64,000 nucleotides of DNA from Prevotella lacticifex. GTDB taxonomy: Bacteria > Bacteroidota > Bacteroidia > Bacteroidales > Bacteroidaceae. The notes below the pieces were generated by a model, which was not told the DNA's origin, did no database searches, and was given only the letters and a program-made list of their open reading frames with translations. This document shows, piece after piece, positions 1 through 7,628 of the stretch (positions are counted from its first letter, which is position 1; every line of letters begins with the position of its first letter). Position numbers and translations under genes: made by a program. The stretch lies in the NCBI RefSeq assembly GCF_019973375.1, contig NZ_BPTV01000001.1, positions 2,497,104-2,561,103 on the forward strand, given 5' to 3'.

Positions 1-1
1 C

Positions 2-604
2 CAGTATCACTTCTACAAAGCAGTGTTCCCAAACGAAATCAATGAGCTCACCTGCAAGGTTATCTTCAAACTGATGTATAGCAATGGCTTGCGTCCTGTT
101 GAGGTCAGAGAATTGGAGACAGAAGATGTTGACTTGGTTAGCGGCGTTATCAACATCCGCCGAACTAAGGGCTATCGCCAGCACCAAGTAGTGGTTAATG
201 ATGACATGTTGATGCTGCTCAAAAGATATGATGAGCAGGTAAACCGGCTTGTGCAACACAGATACAACTTCTTCCTGAACGGTGCCGGAAGGAAGTTGGG
301 ACGTGGCTATATCGACACTTGGTTCTCTCGTTTCTGGCATAAGTACAATACTACACCAGCAGTTGCTTACCACCTCAGACACAACTATGCCATCGCCAAC
401 TTCAATGCCATGAGTGGCATGAACATCGACGAAGCGTATAAGTACGTCGTCGCGCTGAGCAACAGTATGGGGCATGCTTCTATCAAGCAGACCTTGTACT
501 ATTACTCCCTTACGGCACAGTACTCTGAAGTGCTAATCAGACTTAGTTCCGAGAATATAAACAACATCATACACCAACTGCCCCATGAAGAAAACCGATT
601 CTAA
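2..604 (+). CDS. Tyrosine recombinase, catalytic C-terminal part (cut by window edge)
   Basis: The reading frame is open to the left edge, so this is the C-terminal part of a longer gene and the GTG at 23 is not a convincing start. The catalytic residues of a tyrosine site-specific recombinase are visible in order: Arg in GLRPVEVREL, Lys in RRTKGYRQ, HLRH, the second His in MGHASIKQT and the Tyr nucleophile in YYYSLTAQY. Its end overlaps the start of the next recombinase by 20 bp, so the two are translated together. Two tandem, overlapping recombinases next to terminal inverted repeats suggest the middle member of a recombinase-in-trio (RIT) element; the first member would lie outside the window. 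Confidence 0.85.
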   Translation, partial: QYHFYKAVFPNEINELTCKVIFKLMYSNGLRPVEVRELETEDVDLVSGVINIRRTKGYRQHQVVVNDDMLMLLKRYDEQVNRLVQHRYNFFLNGAGRKLGRGYIDTWFSRFWHKYNTTPAVAYHLRHNYAIANFNAMSGMNIDEAYKYVVALSNSMGHASIKQTLYYYSLTAQYSEVLIRLSSENINNIIHQLPHEENRF

Positions 605-1634
605 AGCTAACAGGGAGACCTATGCAAAGCTGTCTTCACTGTACAAAGAGTGGATCCAGCAGTGTCGCTCGATTGTTGGAGCCAACACCATCGCATCTTA
701 TAAGGCAAGCCTGAAACTCTTCTTCATAGAGTATCTTGCAAAAGCCAAGCACATTGTCTCTGAGTCTTTTACTCTTGATAATGCGCTGTCACGAAACCAG
801 ATTATGGAATGGGAGAAATGGCTTGCTGATGAACGTGGAAACAAGCCACAGAGCATCAACATCCGGCGAAGCAACCTTGTCGCCTTCCTTGAATATATCA
901 GTACCAAGGACATCATCTATGTGCAGTATTATGCTGCGGCTAAGAATATCCATTGCCTGAAAACGGTCCCTGTCAAGACGTGCAGCCTTACTGACCAGGT
1001 TCTTGAACTGATAATCAACATGCCGGATGTGCATACGAAGACAGGCCTTCGCGACACCGTGTTGATGGGTCTTTTGTATGCGACTGCCGGCAGACTCAAC
1101 GAGGCACTGTCAATACACATAGAAGACCTTTGCCTATGTAAGAACGGTGAAGGCGAATCCTATGTTACTCTGCTTGGCAAGGGCAACAAATACAGGTCAA
1201 TGCCCTTGGACAAGTCTGTTGTGGAGCAGCTCCGATTGTACATATCCCGTGTCCATGGGCCATCACCCAACCCGAAGGACTATCTGTTCTTCTCCACTTA
1301 CAAAGGCATCAAGGCCAAGTTGTCGGAAAGAGCCATCTCGAAGAGACTGAAAGCCTATGCAGCCGAGGCGCATAAGCTGAACCCGGATGTGCCACTCGAT
1401 TTTCACTCCCATCAACTCAGGCATACCCGGGCAACAAACTGGATCAAGGAAGGCCACCAGCTTCCTGTTGTATCAAAGTTGCTTGGTCATGAGAACATCG
1501 AGACGACTATGCACTATCTGGACATCACCATGGAGATGATGGTCGAAGCTGCATCGCAGTCGAAGACTCCTGAGGCAAAGAATATCCAGCAGGAATGGAC
1601 CGATGATGAGATAGAGCAGCTGTTCAACTTCTAA
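585..1634 (+). CDS. Tyrosine recombinase, 349 aa (likely last gene of a RIT element)
   Basis: A complete phage-integrase-family recombinase. An N-terminal SAM-like core-binding region spans roughly residues 15-120. The catalytic domain follows with R170 (ATAGRLNEAL), K199 (LLGKGNK), H276-x-x-R279 (HQLRH), H302 (LLGHENIETT) and the nucleophile Y311 (MHYLDI), so it looks catalytically intact. It starts inside the end of the preceding recombinase (20 bp overlap) and ends only a few bases before a set of inverted repeats at 1636-1721. This layout matches elements that carry recombinases as their only cargo. An ordinary integron- or ICE-type integrase is less likely because two recombinases are adjacent and co-translated. 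Confidence 0.9.
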   Translation: MKKTDSKANRETYAKLSSLYKEWIQQCRSIVGANTIASYKASLKLFFIEYLAKAKHIVSESFTLDNALSRNQIMEWEKWLADERGNKPQSINIRRSNLVAFLEYISTKDIIYVQYYAAAKNIHCLKTVPVKTCSLTDQVLELIINMPDVHTKTGLRDTVLMGLLYATAGRLNEALSIHIEDLCLCKNGEGESYVTLLGKGNKYRSMPLDKSVVEQLRLYISRVHGPSPNPKDYLFFSTYKGIKAKLSERAISKRLKAYAAEAHKLNPDVPLDFHSHQLRHTRATNWIKEGHQLPVVSKLLGHENIETTMHYLDITMEMMVEAASQSKTPEAKNIQQEWTDDEIEQLFNF

Positions 1635-1635
1635 A

Positions 1636-1721
1636 ATTTAATGCGAACTTTTGCCGTCCCATTAGCCAATATCCATTAGCATCAACAGCAAAAAGTTCGC
1701 ATTAAATAAAAGTTCGCATAA
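1636..1721. repeat. Terminal inverted repeats of the recombinase element
   Basis: ATTTAATGCGAACTTTTGC at 1636-1654 is followed by its inverted copy at 1688-1707 (one extra A), and a third copy, AAAAGTTCGCATAA, at 1708-1721. The repeats begin just after the stop codon of the recombinase gene and stop exactly where group II intron sequence begins, so they are read as the right end of the mobile element, probably the recombinase binding sites. The left end lies outside the window. Confidence 0.7.
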
Positions 1722-2327
1722 CACACCACCGTACGTGCGGTTCCGCATACGGCGGTTTCGCGCTTATACACCTTATGGTGTGTGGCAAGTTGTTTTCAGC
1801 CATCCCTTCGAGTTACGTCACTTCTATTCTATTGTCGGATTCCGTCCTATCTTGTGAATAGAGAGTTCCTTTTCGGACATCTGACTACAAAAGACTCTCA
1901 AGGTAGCAGTCATTTACTGTTGCACTGCACGATTCAGTCCTTCCCTATAGGCACACGTGCCTTGGGTACTATGACCTCTGCTGACTTCTCACGGCAAGCT
2001 TTACTCCGTCATGGTGCATCGAATAACTCATCTTCACCCATGCGTCCGTGAGACCTCACTGGTTAAGTATACCGACTTTCCACCTTATCCCCGCCTAATT
2101 TACTCCTTGCGATTCCGAGTAGTTATAGGGCTTTGACGCTTTCGGCCGCCTCACCCTCGCAAGCAAGCCTTGGTATTAGGTTTCTGTACGTCGGGGCAGA
2201 TGTTTGCCGCTGACTTCTTTCAGATTCCATCTCGCGATGGACACCCTTGTCTCTCTGGCTGGACAGTTCCCACTACTGGGTCTGTTAGGGACTTACACCC
2301 GTTAGCCGATATACATGCCAGTCAAAC
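1722..2327 (-). mobile_element. Group II intron remnant without reverse transcriptase or domain VI
   Basis: Read on the minus strand, this begins at 2327 with GUUUGACUGG and contains the GGGUGUAAGUCCC segment typical of domain I, then the GUCAGCAGAGGUCAUAGUA stretch that usually precedes the intron-encoded reverse transcriptase. No reverse-transcriptase reading frame follows. A domain V-like hairpin at 1725-1756 has the paired halves CCGCCGUAUGCGG and CCGCACGUACGGUGG. Domain VI should come next but the sequence switches at once to the recombinase-element repeats. The intron is therefore internally deleted and 3' truncated and could splice only in trans, if at all. The 5' boundary is supported by a second copy ending at the equivalent base (14680). 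Confidence 0.8.
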
Positions 2328-3948
2328 ACGCACCGGCAAGACCGACTCCATCGCCTCGCCCTTCGTGCTCCGCAACATGCAGCGCATGCCTGGCTCCACA
2401 GGCGGCATCGTCGTGCCGACGTTCAAGCACGGCTTGACGAACACGCTCCCCGGGCTATTCGCCGCGTGGAAGCGGTGGGGCTACATCAATGGCATCCACT
2501 ATGTCATCGGCCGCAAGCCGCCGAAGTCGTTCAAGAAACCCATCACCGAGCCATCGGACTATGAGCACGTCATCACGTTCTACAACGGCTCCTGCGCCAT
2601 CATCATCTCGCAGGACCGCCCGGGCTCCAGCAACTCGCTCACGCTCTCCTGGCTCCTCATCGACGAGGCAAAGTTCATCGACTACAACAAACTGAAGGAC
2701 GAGACGCTGCCGGCAAACGGCGGCATACGCTCGTTCTTCGGCCATCACTCGTTCAACCACTCGATGATGATCCTCTCCGATATGCCGCAGACCACGAAGG
2801 GCTCATGGTTCCTGCACTACCGTGAGAAGATGGACCCGAAACTCATCGAGACCATTAAGGGCACCATCTACAAGATCTGGCAGACGAAGCAGCGCATCAG
2901 CGAGCTCCGCCAGAAGCGCCAGCCCATACCGCCCTATCTGAAGGACTATCTGAAATGGCTCGACCGCTCGCTGAACAAGATGCGCTCGGTCGCCGTCTAC
3001 TACAAGGAGTATTCCACCCTCGAGAACCTCCAGCTCCTCGGGGAGGAATACATCCGCGAGATGAAGCGCGACCTCACGCCGAAGACGTTCCAGACGTCCA
3101 TCCTCTGCCAGCGACTCGGCATCGCCCGTGACGGCTTCTACTCCTCCATGCAGGAGCGCCACAAGTACGACGCGTCCGATTTCAACTACCTCGACTCCCT
3201 CGGCTACGCCTCCATCTTCGAGGACGACGGCATCACACCGAAGACCTTCCAGCCGAACCACTCGCAGGCCACCGTGGTCGGCAATTCCATTGCCGACGGG
3301 GCAGTCGACAGCTGCCTTGCAGACGCCGACTTGATAAAGGATGCCCCTCTCTGCATCGGCATGGACTACAACGCCAACATCAACTGGATAGTCTGTGGCC
3401 AGCCCATCGGCAACCGGCTGAACGTCCTGAAGTCGTTCTACGTGAAGTACGAGCGGAAGCTGCCAGCACTCGTCGGCGACTTCTGCCGTTACTATGCTGC
3501 CCATGGCAACCACACCGTCGTGTTCTACTACGACGCTACCGCACTGGGCAGCAACTACGCCGTCAACGACCAGGACTTCCACTGGGTGGTGAAGCATGAG
3601 TTCGAGCGACACGGGTGGCAGGTCATCGACGTCTACCTCGGCAACCCCATGCGCCACGACGAGAAGTACCTGCTCATCAACCAGGGCTTCGCCGGCAAGC
3701 AGCGCCTCATGCCGTTCTTCAACCGGCAGAACAACGACGACCTCATCCTCGCCATCCAGTCGGCAGGCGTGGAGCGTGGCCGCAACGGCTTCCGCAAGAA
3801 CAAGTCAAAGGAGAAAGACCCGGAGTCAGAGGAGGACCTGCTCGAGCACCGTACCGATGGCACCGACGCCTTCGACACCCTCTACATCGGCTGCGAGAAG
3901 TTCCCACAGCACGACATTTATCCCGTCGGAGCAGGTGGGGTGATGTAA
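2328..3948 (+). pseudogene. Phage terminase large subunit, 5' end lost to the intron
   Basis: The remaining roughly 540 residues match a phage DNA-packaging large terminase. Only the tail of Walker A survives (RTGKTDS) directly after the intron boundary. Walker B is clear (LSWLLIDEAKF), as is the RNase H-like nuclease domain with acidic residues in CIGMDYNAN, VVFYYDATAL and RTDGTDAFD. The N-terminal region and the front of Walker A are missing, so packaging ATPase activity is not expected. The open frame continues upstream to 2170 only by reading antisense through the intron, which is not real protein. The gene is visibly richer in G and C than the genes that follow it. No portal or capsid gene follows, so this is a relic of a prophage. 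Confidence 0.85.
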
Positions 3949-4008
3949 AAAATCAATTCATTTAATTATTTTGTTCGCAAATACTGCGAATGATTCAAAA
4001 CTTATTAT

Positions 4009-4016
4009 TATCTTTG
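4009..4016 (+). promoter_or_regulatory. Bacteroidetes -7 box TATCTTTG before higB
   Basis: TATCTTTG matches the TAnnTTTG consensus and lies 17 bp before the toxin start codon. No clear TTTG box is present at the -33 position. It likely drives the toxin-antitoxin pair and possibly the restriction genes behind it. Confidence 0.6.
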
Positions 4017-4033
4017 CACCAAAGTAATGCAAG

Positions 4034-4351
4034 ATGGAAATAAGGTTTGAACAAGATTACCTTCGGGAACTTTACTATGATGGTAAAGCAAGCGATAAGA
4101 AACATCGCTTCCAACCCCAGATTGTACGCAAGTACATCAGGGTACTTAACCTAATGGAATCTCTCGAAAGGATAGAAGATTTATTTCGTTTCAAGGCTCT
4201 GGGATATGAAGCTCTCGTTGGCGACAAGAAAGACCGAGAGTCAGTAAAGGTGAACGATCAATATCGCATAGAGTTCAGATCTGAGGTCGTCCATGGTGAA
4301 CGAACATTGACCATCTGCAATATTTTGGAATTGTCGAACCATTATAAGTAA
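4034..4351 (+). CDS. higB: HigB/RelE-type mRNA-interferase toxin, 105 aa
   Basis: The size, the ending in a hydrophobic strand (ERTLTICNILELSNHY) and the pattern LFRFKALGYEAL...VKVNDQYRIEFR are those of HigB toxins in the RelE superfamily, which cleave mRNA on the ribosome. The basic residues around YRIEFR are where the catalytic surface normally lies. The antitoxin gene starts 8 bp after its stop, in the toxin-first order characteristic of higBA. The promoter box at 4009 sits close upstream. The pair stands between a prophage relic and a restriction system, a common setting for addiction modules. Assignment rests on motif pattern and gene order. Confidence 0.85.
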   Translation: MEIRFEQDYLRELYYDGKASDKKHRFQPQIVRKYIRVLNLMESLERIEDLFRFKALGYEALVGDKKDRESVKVNDQYRIEFRSEVVHGERTLTICNILELSNHYK

Positions 4352-4358
4352 TAGAGAT

Positions 4359-4670
4359 ATGGCAAGTTTAGGTTATGGATATTATCCAACTCATCCCGGC
4401 GAAGTGCTGAAGGATGAACTCGAAGCACGCGGCATCTCGCAGCGTAAGTTTGCTGATAGCATAGGCATGGGCTATTCCGTACTAAACGAAATACTCAATG
4501 GCCGTCGCTCGATGACTACGACATCCGCGTTGATATTCGAGGCTGCTTTGAATGTCCCGGCTGATGCGCTCATGCGCCTGCAACTCAAATATGACATGCA
4601 GACAGCGCGCAAGAACACAACATTGGCTGACAGATTAAAGAAAATCGCACAGACTGCAGCTGTGCTTTAA
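4359..4670 (+). CDS. higA: HigA-type antitoxin, XRE helix-turn-helix, 103 aa
   Basis: Starts with the HPGEVLKDELEARGIS signature of HigA antitoxins, followed by a helix-turn-helix (QRKFADSIGMGYSVLNEILN) at about residues 27-47. The C-terminal half is helical and probably contacts the toxin. It should neutralise HigB and repress the shared promoter. Its stop lies only 11 bp before the restriction-methylase start, with no terminator between, so it may also control that operon. The alternative, a stand-alone restriction controller protein, is less likely because a matching toxin gene is adjacent. Confidence 0.87.
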   Translation: MASLGYGYYPTHPGEVLKDELEARGISQRKFADSIGMGYSVLNEILNGRRSMTTTSALIFEAALNVPADALMRLQLKYDMQTARKNTTLADRLKKIAQTAAVL

Positions 4671-4681
4671 CTAAAGCGTAA

Positions 4682-6532
4682 ATGGAAAGAACAGAGGACG
4701 AAGTCAGAGATGAAGCAAAGATCATTCTTGGCTTTGACAAGAAAGAACCAGGCATACAACAAGGGACTGGACAGATTACCACCTTTAACCAATTAGGGTT
4801 TAAAGGGGTTAGTGATAAGCCTGATGGATGGTATCTGCCTAACGACTTGAAGGATGTCGCTATAGTTCTTGAAACGAAATCAGAAAAAGAAGATCTCGCC
4901 AACACCAAATGGGTTGAAGAAATCTATAAGAATGTTCGCATAGTTGCTCGCAAGTACAACCATGCCGTAGGCATATTGTACAACGGAAAGGAGGTGCGCA
5001 CATTCAAACATGCCGGCGTTCAATTAGAGCAGTCACTAATCACAGTATCAAACGACCCTGATTTTGAGGAAGTCAAAGGTTGCGCTCCTACTCTCCAAGG
5101 CAAAGAGTATTACAAGAAACTCTTCAACACCAATACTATCGACAAGTCCTTAATCTATTCATTGACCAAGCGCATCAATGACACATTGCATGTCGATTTC
5201 GGAATCAAGAATTTATATCATAGGATGATATTCACCGCTTGCACTTTAGTTGCCAAGCGGTATGATGCCTTGTTGGTAAAAGGAATGGAATTCTCTACTT
5301 TGAAGAATTCTATCCTTAGCACGCTTGCTAAGTCAATCGAAGATGACCGGAAGCAGAACTTGAAGTTGGATTTGCTACTTGAGGTTTATTCTGAAATTAA
5401 GATGAACTATACATCAAACCAAGAAGCTATAGACAATTTCATTGTTTGGGTATCGCGCATTTCAGAATGTGTAAATTCTGATTATTGGAACGGAGAGGAT
5501 GTGATGGGCATCTTCTTCAACGAGTTCAATAGATACAAGAAAAAGTCAGAGGCTGGACAGGTCTTTACACCCGACCATATCACATCTCTCATGTATCGAC
5601 TGATAGATGTACACAAATCAGACTATGTCCTCGATGCAACTTGTGGATCTGGTGCCTTCCTTGTAAAAGCAATGTCGAACATGATGAAGGAGGCAGGCGG
5701 TGTCAACACAAAAGAGGCTGCTGAAATTAAGAAATGCCATCTTTTTGGAATCGAATTCGACCGAGAGATTTTTGCCTTGGCCTGCGCAAACATGTTGATA
5801 CACAAAGATGGCAAAACTAATCTGGAGCAGATGGACACTCGAAGCGATGAAGCATGTCGATGGATAACAGAGAAAGGAATCACCAAAGTTTTGATGAACC
5901 CGCCTTATGAACGTAAGTACGGATGCATGAAGATTGTTCAAAATGTTCTGGACTATGTCCCACAGGGCACCAAGTGCGCTTTTATTCTCCCAGATAAAAA
6001 ACTTGAAAAAGATCTCACTGACAAGCGCTATGGAAATAAAGTTTTAAAGAAACATACGCTCCTAACAATTGTCAAATTACCAGAGAATTTATTCTTTGGT
6101 GTTGGTGTAACCACATCCATTTTTATATTTGTCACAGGCACACCACAAGGGCATCGAAATATAATAGGCTACTATATTGAAGATGATGGCTTGCAAACAG
6201 TTAAGAATCAAGGCAGACAAGACATTCACAACGTATGGCAGGAGAAAGAGGACTATTGGGCAGAAGCCATACGGGATGGTAATGACTGGAAATATAAGAC
6301 GAGACAGATAATAAATCCTAAAGAGCATTTATCATATCAAATGCCCGAAAAGCCTTTTGAAATTTATGAAGAAGATTTCATGAAGACGGTAATGGACTAT
6401 GAGATGTACATAAGAGGTATTGATGCAAAAGACTTTAATGACAAGGTCATGCAGAGAGTACTCTATGATAGCGCCGTGGCATCTGACAAAGGAACAACCA
6501 TCATTAAAATCAAGGAGAAAGAACATGAGTAA
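4682..6532 (+). CDS. BcgI-like restriction-modification A subunit (nuclease plus N6-adenine methylase), 616 aa
   Basis: The middle and C-terminal part is an N6-adenine DNA methylase of the HsdM type: motif I LDATCGSGAF at 317-326 and motif IV NPPY at 406-409. Unlike HsdM, the first 110 residues look like a PD-(D/E)xK nuclease: PD at 47-48, then VLETK with E64 and K66, followed by a strand and helix. A nuclease and methylase in one chain of about 620 residues, followed by a two-domain specificity subunit, is the arrangement of BcgI-type (type IIB) systems, which cut on both sides of their site. It overlaps the specificity gene by 8 bp. A pure type I HsdM is less likely given the nuclease-like start and the lack of hsdR nearby. 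Confidence 0.82.
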   Translation: MERTEDEVRDEAKIILGFDKKEPGIQQGTGQITTFNQLGFKGVSDKPDGWYLPNDLKDVAIVLETKSEKEDLANTKWVEEIYKNVRIVARKYNHAVGILYNGKEVRTFKHAGVQLEQSLITVSNDPDFEEVKGCAPTLQGKEYYKKLFNTNTIDKSLIYSLTKRINDTLHVDFGIKNLYHRMIFTACTLVAKRYDALLVKGMEFSTLKNSILSTLAKSIEDDRKQNLKLDLLLEVYSEIKMNYTSNQEAIDNFIVWVSRISECVNSDYWNGEDVMGIFFNEFNRYKKKSEAGQVFTPDHITSLMYRLIDVHKSDYVLDATCGSGAFLVKAMSNMMKEAGGVNTKEAAEIKKCHLFGIEFDREIFALACANMLIHKDGKTNLEQMDTRSDEACRWITEKGITKVLMNPPYERKYGCMKIVQNVLDYVPQGTKCAFILPDKKLEKDLTDKRYGNKVLKKHTLLTIVKLPENLFFGVGVTTSIFIFVTGTPQGHRNIIGYYIEDDGLQTVKNQGRQDIHNVWQEKEDYWAEAIRDGNDWKYKTRQIINPKEHLSYQMPEKPFEIYEEDFMKTVMDYEMYIRGIDAKDFNDKVMQRVLYDSAVASDKGTTIIKIKEKEHE

Positions 6533-7052
6533 GGTTGATACTACATTATGGGGAAAGTTCATGATAGGCCAATTGTTTGATATATATAAACCTAATGTAT
6601 ATCATACGAGGGAGGTTAAAGAGTCGACTGATGGTATCCCATACATTGTTCGAAGCAAGTTCAATAATGGTATGAAATACCGAGTTCTCAAAACTAATAG
6701 TCTTGAAACGAGCCCGAGTGGAGTTATTTCATTTGGATCTGAAAATGCATCTTTCTTTTATCAAGAAGAAGAATGGTGCTCAGGTCGCGACATTTACTAT
6801 ATAGATACGCGTTCATTGAGCTCTTGGACATGTCGATTCTTAGCAACTTGCTTGGATGTTATTGCAGAGAAATATACTTATAGTTTTGGTTTATTTCCAG
6901 ACCTTCTGAAGAAAGAAACAATACTTCTGCCGATTGATAAGGAAGGTAAACCGGACTGGTCATATATGGACGCCTATATGCGCAAAGTTGACAATCGGGC
7001 AAAGAAAAACCTCGACTGCTTACAATCTGTTATTACCCCCCAGAATCTCTAA
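6525..7052 (+). CDS. Restriction specificity subunit, N-terminal half (first target-recognition domain)
   Basis: ATG at 6525 is chosen because it overlaps the methylase stop and begins the homologous protein (MSKVDTTLWGKF). The 175 residues form one type I S-like target-recognition domain and a coiled segment ending in PDWSYMDAYMRKVDNRAKKN. The frame stops at 7050-7052 just after a run of six C (7036-7041). The next frame continues as a second, similar domain. Removing one base from the C run would fuse them into about 347 residues, the size expected for a BcgI B subunit. The split could be phase variation, mutation or a sequencing error, and a half subunit that dimerises is also possible. 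Confidence 0.8.
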   Translation: MSKVDTTLWGKFMIGQLFDIYKPNVYHTREVKESTDGIPYIVRSKFNNGMKYRVLKTNSLETSPSGVISFGSENASFFYQEEEWCSGRDIYYIDTRSLSSWTCRFLATCLDVIAEKYTYSFGLFPDLLKKETILLPIDKEGKPDWSYMDAYMRKVDNRAKKNLDCLQSVITPQNL

Positions 7053-7569
7053 CAAAATAAAAGTAAACGGTTGGAAAAAGTTCGCAATAAAAGATATGTT
7101 TGAAGCCAACAATACAGGTAATATTCTTATCAGAGACATAGAAGATGGAAGTGGATCAACTCCATACGTTACTGCCAGCGGCGTAAACAATGGAGTCGCA
7201 GCAATGATTAATGCAAGCCGTTACGAGCTAATTAAAGGCAACTGTATTTTAGTGGGTGGGAAAACTTTCACCCTAACATATCAAAAGGAAGATTTCGTTT
7301 CAAATGACAGTCATAACTTTGAGATGCACTTAAAGAATATCGAAGGCAATTGCTACATTTATCTCTACTTGATAGCCGTCCTTAGAGCAACGCTTGGAAA
7401 CCGGTATTTTTGGGGAGATGCAGTAACTAAAGACAAAATTATGGCAGATGAAATTTTACTACCATGCGACGACTCTAAACAGCCCAACTGGGATTACATG
7501 GAGGCATATATGGAAACCATCCATAACAAAGCTATTTCAAATCTTGACAATATAGAATACAACAGCTAG
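6934..7569 (+). CDS. Restriction specificity subunit, C-terminal half (second domain, out of frame)
   Basis: Only the part from about 7042 is credible protein; the open frame before it overlaps the first half in another frame. From VNGWKKFAIKDMFE onward it forms a second target-recognition domain. Its tail, QPNWDYMEAYMETIHNKA, repeats the tail of the first half (KPDWSYMDAYMRKVDNRA), showing the internal duplication expected of a bipartite specificity subunit. An internal ATG at 7096 could allow separate translation, but it would cut the start of the domain. See the finding on the C6 tract. Confidence 0.75.
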   Translation: MIRKVNRTGHIWTPICAKLTIGQRKTSTAYNLLLPPRISNKIKVNGWKKFAIKDMFEANNTGNILIRDIEDGSGSTPYVTASGVNNGVAAMINASRYELIKGNCILVGGKTFTLTYQKEDFVSNDSHNFEMHLKNIEGNCYIYLYLIAVLRATLGNRYFWGDAVTKDKIMADEILLPCDDSKQPNWDYMEAYMETIHNKAISNLDNIEYNS

Positions 7570-7628
7570 AAACAATCAATATTAGCACGCAATGTGCGTT
7601 ATATGAATTATTACAGAAAATCTATAAT

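Noticed and set aside
1782..2051. Short open frame inside the intron region
   Set aside because: Reads the antisense strand of intron RNA; no protein pattern.
2170..2327. Apparent N-terminal extension of the terminase
   Set aside because: It is translation across intron domain I in antisense; the same DNA recurs at 14558-14680 in another context.
2803..3657. Long open frame on the minus strand across the terminase
   Set aside because: It mirrors the codon pattern of the GC-rich terminase gene; the translation is Val/Leu/Asp-rich with no domain pattern.
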